Source: Scolanthus callimorphus (Eukaryota; Cnidaria; Anthozoa; Actiniaria; Edwardsiidae). Taken from it: a stretch of 64,000 nt of DNA. Both the position numbers and the translations under genes were made by a program. Shown here in pieces: positions 56,050 through 64,000 of this stretch (position 1 is the stretch's first letter; the number at the start of each line of letters is the position of its first letter). Where the stretch lies: positions 30,455,577 to 30,519,576 of the forward strand of contig CM066913.1 in assembly GCA_033964015.1 (NCBI GenBank), written 5' to 3'. Under the pieces are notes generated by a model that saw nothing but the letters and a program-made list of their open reading frames with translations, did not search any database and had not been told where the DNA came from.

Positions 56050-58259
56050 ATGCCAAACTGCGACTGAGAGGCTGAGAAATAAATCCTCCACACAAGGCAT
56101 TGGTTGATTTTCCATTACGCTGCTAAACGCTCTTCTAAGAAATGGTTTTGTTTTAGCGCGACTCGTTTCATGACACATAGATATATTTATAACATGTGGA
56201 GATTCGGTACTTGGTATGCGCTTGGTCGCTGGTCACCGAACAAATCGCTGGTTCGTAAAACGAGAAACCGCTGAAATGTTTTTCGTATGCGGGCGACGAA
56301 TGACGCGAACGCTGTCCGCTTTCGCGGGATTTTTCTCCTCGTACTTTATATCCAGCAGTATAAAGTAACAAACTCTTAAAACGAGGATTAAATACAACGA
56401 GCCCAGTTATTATGAGATTAGATAAGTTTGAAATTTCGTTAACGCGCAAATTATTATATGCAATTCAGCTTTCTGGAAAGAAAAAGCTGAAATTCAAGTC
56501 CACCATCCAAAGAGGCATCTACGGCAAGCAACTTCATTAGAGAAGGAGACTGGAGGACAGAAACAGCTGTAAAGTAGAAACAACATCTTTATAAATACTG
56601 TTTCATTGTTTTGTCTGCAGCATAGAGATACAAACAAACAAACATTATTATTTTTGTGATAAAATGTGGTCAGCTAAATTGAGGAGTAAAGACCTAGGAT
56701 ATTGAATACAAATTGAAACAAAATGTGTAGCCAGATTTGCGGGTTTACCCCCGTGTAAGAACCATTCCCAGAGGGCATCATTGTTGTGTTCAGTTATTTC
56801 ATCGTGATTCGTTCTAATAAACAAAAGAGGCTTTGTGACGCAACTCATGAACAATACACAGTCCGTGTAGCCAGATTTGCAGAGATCAAATTAACTTTGA
56901 CAGAAGCATAATAAATTAGTATAATCATCACTTTTATTCGCAAAAGGCAAATTTTGACACAAATAATAGCGCTTAGAACCAATTCTAGAACATATGTGCT
57001 TTGTAATCATGGACAATGTAGACCGGTTCAAATACTGGTTTCCGAACAGCAACTGAAATAATTGTTATAGATTTTCTATAATTATACGTGCTTATACGAA
57101 GGAAATCTACAGTTTCACCGGATGACTGATTGCCCCGATCGTAGTTTGTCAAGAGACTGCCAACATAGTTAAACTAAAAAATAATATTTACTGCGCCATC
57201 ACAGAAACAATGACACTGAAACCACTAATTACCCAACTACAACCTGTTCGTCGCTAACTGACCATAAGCTATTCGATACAAACGTTTGGGCAAAGGCGAT
57301 TTTTTCTGAATTTGGTTTGGAGGTAACGTGAGAGATAGAAACTTGAACTATACATTTATGTTTATAAATCACCGGTTCAGTCCTTGGTACCATGATCTAC
57401 GAGCTATGCAATCATGGTTTAATTTGCTAGGTGAACGATTTGAGCAAATTTAAAACTAAATGCCTCATCAAATGACCGACTCCGAATGGACAACAATGCA
57501 GTTTGAAAAGATTAATGAAGCAAATTAACTCACCTTTTCGCTTTTATATATTTGTAGTTTCCGTCGATGTCAACCAACAATCTCTCAATGGTGCCGTTAC
57601 AACATAACAGTGGCCGCCATGTTTGCTACGAAGGATTTCTTCTCTGGTCATACTGAGAAGAACGAGAAGCGTATTTTTCGACCATGTAGCCACTATTTGA
57701 AGCATCCTAAGCATGCCGGCCTTTTGAATGACAATAGGATAATGTCGAGGAATATTTTAAGCATCTTCAGCAACATTTACGCAGAAATAATCCAGAGAAA
57801 TCGATGGGACAAACCGAAACGTAACGCTCCACTCCGACGAGTGGAATGACCAGTGGGCTTACTAGCGCATGCGCAGAACTTTTTCTCCACATGTTTATAT
57901 TTATATCGAATGGAATCGAAAACAATGAATTAACTATAGCTATTGTATTGAAGAATACATCTAACATGTTTACTTTGGTATTTTATTAATGGTCATTAAC
58001 TACGACTGAAATTATTAAAAATATATTTTTGCTGGTAGGGCCACAATCGACAAAAGCGCCCAATTTAGTTTAGTCATGAACTAATAAAATAATCTTATTC
58101 TAAACGGGTTTCAAGTTTTATATCGCTTTTTAAACAGCGGCCACAAATATCTAATACTTTTTTTCTCGCACGAAAGAGAAACATCCAACGTTGTGGGATT
58201 TTTCGAAAAGGTATTTAATGTAACGAAATGGTGCATTCCAATCATTTTTCAAACTGCTT
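56050..58259. other. No firm gene
   Basis: A 79-codon plus frame (57610-57849) starts in a GGCCGCCATG context but has no recognised domain. The rest is AT-rich and anonymous. Confidence 0.35.
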
Positions 58260-59280
58260 TACAGCTGAAATCGTTGCATCGCGACCACCCTCTTTCAAAA
58301 AAGTCCCACTTTTGCAGTGCACTTCCGTTTCGTCAATCAAGCCTTGCTAGGTAACCGCTAAAATGTTCCCTCGTCTTTCATCGCCTACGATGAAAAAACT
58401 CTTCGAAGGCGGATCTTGCAGACCGAAAATCCATAAGAAGTTGGCTCTAAGCTGTATTTTGGCAGTCAATATACACATTTGAAAAGGTAGATTTCGGGAT
58501 TGATGTTCCAAAGCTGTATAAGCGGGACACGAATAAACTCAGTCGTGACTCGGGTTCATTGACAGCACAAAACTACGAGGTTCGATCCGAGAGACTTCCG
58601 AGACTTCGATGGAAAGCATTACATACGAATTACAGTTAGACATGCCACAAGTCGACCTCTTCAAATGGTCACTAATTAAGAGCGGAACAAGCCGAAATGA
58701 GTCGCAATGCGACGAGAAGCGAGCGAAGAGAAATTACTATTATAACCGCGCGTGACGGTAGCAGTGCTAGCAGTAGAATCTTCTTGATCGCTCCACGCAC
58801 TCGTCGCTCCTCGTCAAGTTGCGACTCATTTCGACTTGGAATTAGCGATCTTCGAAGTACAAGGAGTAATTATTTTCAATGTTGCAAGTCTAACTGCAAT
58901 GCTTTTCATCAAAGTCTCGGATTGAAGCTCGTACTGTAGTTTTGCTGGTTTTGTGCTGACAAGGAACCGGTTTAGTTTGTGTCAAGTAACGACTGAGTTT
59001 ATTCGTGTCCCGCTTCATAATACAGCTTTGGTACATCAATCCCGAATCTACCCTTTCAAATAAGTATATATGACTGCCAAAATACAGCTTGGAGTCAATT
59101 TATTATGGATTTTCGGTCTGCAAGATCCCCCTTCGCAGAGTTTCTTCGTCGTAGGCGATGGAAGTCGAGGGAACATTAGGAGGAAATTACCTAGCAACCG
59201 TTTGATTGACGGAACGGAAGTGCATTGCAAAGTGGGACTTATTGAAAGAGGTGGTCGCGATGCAACGATTTCAGCTGTAA
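58260..59280. mobile_element. 1.02-kb fold-back element
   Basis: ACAGCTGAAATCGTTGCATC at 58261 and its complement near 59261-59280 form the outer ends. Pairing continues through GATCTTGCAGACCGAAAATC, GCCAAAATACAGCTT and the AAATGAGTCGCAA...TTGCGACTCATTT core. The whole element is one long imperfect palindrome of about 500-bp arms. It lies 97 bp upstream of an LRR exon. Confidence 0.85.
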
Positions 59281-59377
59281 ATATCAGCAACTTTTCCATC
59301 ACTTAGACAAAATTTTGCAGTGACGCTCAACCCTTGTTTCGCCTCGGCGTGATTATCCATATATTTTGTAATTATAG

Positions 59378-59443
59378 GAATTTAGAGGCAAACGAGGTAA
59401 AAACAATAGGTGACAACGCACTGCCACCTGGTCTGGGCGCTAT
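59378..59443 (+). CDS. LRR exon
   Basis: 66 nt between TAATTATAG and AT|GTGAGT, phase 2 at both ends. It encodes N-L-E-A-N-E-V-K-T-I-G-D-N-A-L-P-P-G-L-G, which has the LRR pattern with L-P-P-G-L. Confidence 0.7.
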
Positions 59444-59989
59444 GTGAGTATTTCAGCCAAGGTGTAGTTTTATGTACTAACTATTATTTTCTGGTTTTGT
59501 TATCCATACTACAGATAAAAACGTTTGCGATAAACAAATGATCAATAGACGTCTTTACCTATGCATGCAAATTGCTCATTTCAAACCACGAGATATTTAG
59601 ATGACGAAGAGTTGTTCTCAAGAGTCTTCCTGGAATTTATTCGGCATTTTCACCTTGGTGTGGAACCATTTATAAAGGTGAAGGCATCACAGGATTGGAA
59701 TGGGGAATTTGTATTTGGAGGTAACGAGATCTATACGCTCCAGAAACCACCAAAAAAGGCAGCCTTCAGATCGAGGCTCCATCCACGATCTTTTTTCTGC
59801 TAATATTAATTATTCGTTTGTTATTTATTCTGCCCGGTTTTTAGCTTCTTTGTAATATGCATTTATTAACCATACCACATCGTATATCACGTCGTCCGCC
59901 CGCGCGCGTCTAATAAACAACACATACTTTATTTGGGGGAAAAACATAAAGTATTAACACATAAAGTATTAACGGCATATCTGATTTTT

Positions 59990-60650
59990 GCAAACAATTT
60001 TTAGTGCGGGATGCTTTCGAAAGCTTTTTTAAAGTCTACAAAGCACGCGAAGAGCAAAAGTTTCTTCTTATATGGCTTGCTCTTTACATTTTTATCAATA
60101 ATTGACTTAAGAATAAAAATACTATCAATAGTAGAGTTATTTCTCCTAAAGCCGCCTTGTTCTTTTTTGATGACACCTTGGGCGATAAGGCAGTCTGTTA
60201 ATCTATTGTTTAAGACAGAAGTGAATAGCTTGCTTAGATAATAGAATAATCCCGCGGTAATTGTCCCAAATTAATTGTTCCAAATTATTGGAAAGTCACC
60301 AGATACTAAAATAGAATTAAACAATTTCTTTAGGTATGAAAGTAAAGACGAACGACTGCATTTAATCAATTCATTAAAATATTATCACGACCTGGTGCTT
60401 TGCCGCTCTTTAATAATTTGATAGATTCACTATTTCTGCATCATTAATTTCACAATCGAATGGGCCAGGTACACCGTATCTAGGGATCTCTATTCTTGGT
60501 GACGCATCATTGTTTATAGTTTTTTTAAATAGTCATGAAATTGATCGCTTTCGGTATGACACGAAGGAATTTTTTTCCTGCCGATATTCGTTAGCCGTTT
60601 TTAAAGTCCAAGTAGATTCCATAAACTTTTTGTAGCTCCGTTTTGTAGCT
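59990..60650 (-). pseudogene. LINE reverse-transcriptase fragment
   Basis: The minus strand reads K-S-G-K-A-P-G-R-D-N-I, then L-F-N-S-I-L-V-S-G-D-F-P, then L-S-K-L-F-T-S-V-L-N-N-R-L, then K-E-Q-G-G-F-R-R-N-N-S-T-I-D and F-V-D-F-K-K-A-F-E-S-I. These are RT blocks of a LINE different from the one at 41.9-44.9 kb. Stops and frame changes (for example near 60264 and 60376) show decay. Neither endonuclease nor YADD box is visible. Confidence 0.75.
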
Positions 60651-60879
60651 CCGTTACGCTTGCTGATTTTTACTATTGCTTTAAATATGTAAACATTGAC
60701 GTCACAAGATATACGCCTATAAAGCTGGAGCTGTATGAAGCTGGTTTATTTGGGGTTGCTGCATAGAGGCACATAACAAATGTTGTGTGAGGAACAGTCG
60801 TGAGACCAGACGGCTTCATCCATAACAATCAACAATCAGTGATACAATATGTTTTTCGGTCCCACACTACGTCCCTAGT

Positions 60880-61290
60880 GAGTGAAGTCATTTTTGGGCC
60901 TGGATGATCGTCGTATCTTTTAGTTAAAATCACGGGGTTTGGTCTCTTTAAGGGGTAATCTCGATCTTCAATAAAAGCTAGGGAGATTGGTATCTTTCAG
61001 GACCGAAATATGTGTCCAAATTGTTTTGTCTCATGATGATGCTTCTAAAAACCGTGTAAGAAAGAAAGATTTTTCGATGAGAAGACGATGAATTAGACAA
61101 CGTTAAAGGAAGCATTTGAGTCAAACGCGGACATTTATTGATGGGTATCTTTTACCTGTTTCCTTCGCGCCTACTTGGCACATAAGACCTCTTTTTTTGT
61201 GGTATCTTTTAGGTAATTATTTAAGCCACGTCATGTTTGGTATCATTTAGGAGTGAAACTGAAAATTTCCGACGATCATCCCGACCATAA
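60880..61290. repeat. Second copy of the 3547-4013 element family
   Basis: TTTGGGCCTGGATGATCGTC and the closing GACGATCATCCCGACCATAA are inverted ends. Inside, GTATCTTTTAGG-type motifs and ACCGAAATATGTGTCCAAATTGTTTTG-like sequence (in blocks) match 3840-3990. Confidence 0.65.
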
Positions 61291-61394
61291 CATAACCATC
61301 AACAAGTAGCCTAACTGCAATAACTATTCCATGTTAAATGTAATAACAAAGGTACTAACATTTTGTTCTTTACTTTTTTATTTCTTTGTTACAG

Positions 61395-61466
61395 CTTTTT
61401 CCAGTTTAATAGGATCAAGAGACTCAAGAAAGAGGTTTTCGGTGCTTTAAACAAATTACGATCCTT
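61395..61466 (+). CDS. LRR exon
   Basis: 72 nt between TTTGTTACAG and TT|GTACGT, phase 2 at both ends. It encodes L-F-Q-F-N-R-I-K-R-L-K-K-E-V-F-G-A-L-N-K, one of the clearest LRR exons in the window. Confidence 0.8.
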
Positions 61467-61984
61467 GTACGTGTCGGAATTTCAAAGTCAATTATCTGTA
61501 GCTGTCCTACTTGCTTACATATTTTTAGTGCAATTATGCGAAATATATAGAGTGGATTTCAGATGAGTATTGACTTTGCGTTTGGTTTACCACAGTCATG
61601 TGAAGTCGGCCCTATCAAACCGAGAAAAAACTTAATTCATTCCATTCACTGCATTTGCACTGTAGCCAAGGGTTTGTTATTTCATAAGTTGGCAAATGAA
61701 AGAATGATAAATACTGTGCAAACGATACACAGTGGCGGATCCAGGATTTTAAGAGGGGGGTTCATTTTGCTGATGAAGTGCAGCGTATGAGGAAACAATC
61801 TATACCATTCCTTTTCTGTTGTCCGTGGCCCTCTCACGTGATGAAATCGTGGTTGCTACATCATAAATTTAACATACTGGTATACATTGGGTCACATAAA
61901 AGAAAAAAAAAACACTTAAATGACAAAAGGTATTTAGCGAACCCAAAAAAATCGGTTCGTTGGGAGAGGGGGGTTCTTTTGCAC

Positions 61985-62013
61985 CTGATAACCCCCCCCC
62001 CCCCCCCCCCCCC
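61985..62013. repeat. Poly-C tract
   Basis: About 28 consecutive C, flanked on one side by CTGGATCCGCG and on the other by a GGGGGTTC motif. The flanks resemble the ends of the short GTGGCGGATCCAGG repeat at 61733-61746. Confidence 0.85.
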
Positions 62014-62091
62014 CTGGATCCGCGCCTGATACAAAATTTGTGGGTGTGAAGTGTGTCTTCTCTTTTATATATCGTTTCCTCTTCCTTATAG

Positions 62092-62166
62092 ATATTTCCT
62101 CTACAATGAGATATCGAAAATTGACGAGGGTGCATTCAACCTTAGTAAAAAGCATTTTATAACTGT
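62092..62166 (+). CDS. LRR exon
   Basis: 75 nt between TTCCTTATAG and GT|GTAAGT, phase 2 at both ends. It encodes Y-F-L-Y-N-E-I-S-K-I-D-E-G-A-F-N-L, a canonical leucine-rich repeat. Confidence 0.8.
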
Positions 62167-62179
62167 GTAAGTATCAAAT

Positions 62180-62335
62180 GTTAGCGGAGCTCCCGTGTTA
62201 GCGGAGCCCAATAGCTACATACAGGAGAAAAAGAAACAGCACAAAAATGTATATGCATCGACCTTGACTTTCATGGACTTCCGGTTGTTCGTGTGTCCGT
62301 CGTTGCACAGGCAACCCACAAGTTTAGAGCCGGAA
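62180..62335. repeat. Second copy of the 8200-8500 repeat
   Basis: GCGGAGCCCAATAGCTACAT, TCATGGACTTCCGGTTGT and GTGTGTCCGTCGTTGCACAG correspond closely to the copy at 8360-8470. Confidence 0.7.
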
Positions 62336-62786
62336 TAAAGGATAGGAGTGTACCGCTTGGGGTTGAAACCCTTAGGGTGCAAATACCCCCAAACAGGCCC
62401 TTTTAATTGGTATCTCATAAGAAAATAGGCACTAATATAAGAGTGTTGACATTTATTCAGGCGCGGAGGAAGAGGTAATAGGGCACCCTTTCTAAGGATC
62501 GAAATTGAAGTTCAATGCCAAAAGGTGCAAAATGGATACCCTTTTTAAGGGTCCAGAAACTAAAAAACGATACCCTTTGATGCGGCATATACCTATATAG
62601 CTTACATATGGGAGTGCCCCCGTGCACAGGCTCCGTTAATAGTCAGTTCAGTTCTAAAAATAACTCGTTCTGTGAATGAATAGAGATAAAAGAAAAGAAT
62701 AGAGCGAGTAAGAAAGAAGATCTGTATGCTCTTAGTAATTGCCCTTAATGAGATAAATCACAAGATAATGCTCCTTCTCTCTTCAG

Positions 62787-62855
62787 TGACTTACGAATGA
62801 ATAAATTAGAAGACATTACTACCTTCCCATTCGCCGAACTGGACCTCAGAAATGT
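62787..62855 (+). CDS. LRR exon
   Basis: 69 nt between CTCTTCAG and GT|GTAAGT, phase 2 at both ends. It encodes D-L-R-M-N-K-L-E-D-I-T-T-F-P-F-A-E-L-D-L. The gene must continue beyond this point because the exon ends in mid codon and no stop or membrane segment follows in the window. Confidence 0.75.
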
Positions 62856-64000
62856 GTAAGTAGAGCATACAAAAAGTTTCAGATATGATTAATCAAAGCA
62901 GTGCTTTATTGGGTCTAGCTGCAGGCGTTCATGAAAGATCACATAGACTTCAGCGTGACTTTCCGAGAGGTGATGTTCCTAATCACAAACTCGAAGGTAA
63001 TTTTGAATTGGCCAAAATTGTTTTTTCGGATATCGCTCCCGATTTCAGAAATTCATTTCAAGTTTTTTTCCTTGATCCTACTGATGTATCCAACAGTGTT
63101 GCTTTCTACTGCTCTTGGAAATCCAACTGTTGTGTATCGAAAGGCAAAGGCTATTATCACTAGAATAAAGACAAGTCGGTTCTGGTTGCATTAAGTGCAT
63201 TGTTAATTTTGAAAAAAAATCGTTAATTTACGTTTGCTAATTGTTAACTTCGACATCTGGGTAACACGGTAAACGGAAAGCAGTGGTTCCAGTTCCCGGA
63301 AATTCCTGTGATCAAATGGAACGGTCCAAACTGAAAAGTCACGTGAGTGTGACTGAACGAAATGGCCTTGATGATTTCTATTTACAACAAGCCAGAAACA
63401 TATGAGGGAGCTGAAACGTGTAACAGCGTGACAACCTGCGAACAACTCGCTACCAATAAACACCATTTCCTATCTGGAAAGCAACAGATTCTTGTTTAGC
63501 CAATCAGCAACGGGAGATGTGATTCGTCGTGTTTTTTTTTAATAATAAAGCGATTGATATCACGGGGACGTCCCACTCTATCTAGAGAAGCACAAAATGA
63601 GTGGAGAACTGTTTTACTTCGGCCATGCTCGAGCCATTAAAAATTAAGAAATAAAAACATTTGTTCTGTGCCTTCATAGAGTTTTGAAAACCGAGGCGTT
63701 GTTTGGGAGAATTCGAGAGCAGATCATGAAGCACAAGACGAAGTCGAGTGCTTAATGATCTGACTCGAGAATTCTCCAAAAAAGCTTGTTTTCGAGACAT
63801 CTCAAGACCTGCAGTGAAACGTTATTTTTGCTAACAGCTCTACAGTAAGCAACAATAGATGAAACCAGATCATGCCGATCTCAGTGTATTTTCTACAGTC
63901 GGTATAGAAATGTTTATTATAATTCTTCGTTTAAGCTGTTTGCCAAAGCAAACGTCTTTCATCTTTGTGACAATGGATTCAGACTCTACTTGAAAGGCCA
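62856..64000. other. Intronic DNA with one hairpin
   Basis: A hairpin at 63690-63785 (GGGAGAATTCGAGAGCAGATCA against TGATCTGACTCGAGAATTCTCC) is related to 50719-50906. No further exon was recognised before the edge. Confidence 0.4.

Noticed and set aside
57610..57849. 79-codon plus frame in a good start context
   Set aside because: No domain, no donor at its end and no homologous feature that I recognise.
60011..60241. Plus-strand frame of 76 codons
   Set aside because: It is the antisense shadow of the LINE reverse-transcriptase fragment on the minus strand.

Overview
The window looks like nuclear DNA of a cnidarian, most likely a stony coral or close anthozoan. The reasons are split genes with GT-AG introns, a very high density of fold-back elements, and several multicopy transposon-derived families that I associate from memory with anthozoan genomes. 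It is gene-poor and repeat-rich. No rRNA, CRISPR array or prokaryotic operon was seen.

The main host gene seems to be one very long plus-strand locus from about 16.4 kb past the right edge. Its recognisable exons are a CCP/sushi exon (16437-16613), an SRCR exon (19464-19778), an LRR N-terminal cap exon (20102-20216) and at least eight small LRR exons (23184, 24846, 25233, 54118, 59378, 61395, 62092, 62787). The LRR exons are 66-81 nt long and interrupted after the second base of a codon at both ends. That is the exon style of leucine-rich-repeat GPCRs (LGRs). Any transmembrane part would lie beyond base 64000. Its introns hold nearly everything else.

Layout. 1-12 kb: no convincing gene apart from a weak minus-strand exon, with many fold-backs, a tRNA-derived SINE and a 323-bp tandem duplication. 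12.5-15.7 kb: a transposon with about 470-bp terminal inverted repeats carrying a broken zinc-binding gene and no visible transposase. 20.8-21.8 kb: a DIRS-like retrotransposon remnant. 26.3-29.0 kb: a decayed transposase-like gene ending in a SAP domain. 29.3-30.3 kb: a small minus-strand chromodomain gene. 31.9-32.8 kb: a 13-bp minisatellite. 33.8-34.9 kb: a TTAA-flanked element. 36-39 kb: remnants, including a two-exon piece of a ZMYM/QRICH/KIAA1958-like gene.

40.3-51.3 kb is the most unusual part. It is a Polinton-like element with about 480-bp inverted termini and two divergent gene modules separated by a GC-rich repeat array. One module has a packaging-ATPase-like gene and a basic, proline-rich protein. 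The other has a small conserved-looking protein and an acidic zinc-binding protein. No polymerase, integrase, protease or capsid gene is visible. A CR1/L2-like LINE has inserted in its middle and about 3.7 kb more sits inside its right terminus. Without those insertions it would be only about 4.2-4.3 kb, so it resembles a satellite or non-autonomous relative of Polintons. Its genes carry frameshifts and stops.

51-64 kb holds a minisatellite, two large fold-back elements (54.8-56.0 and 58.3-59.3 kb), a LINE fragment and the last LRR exons.
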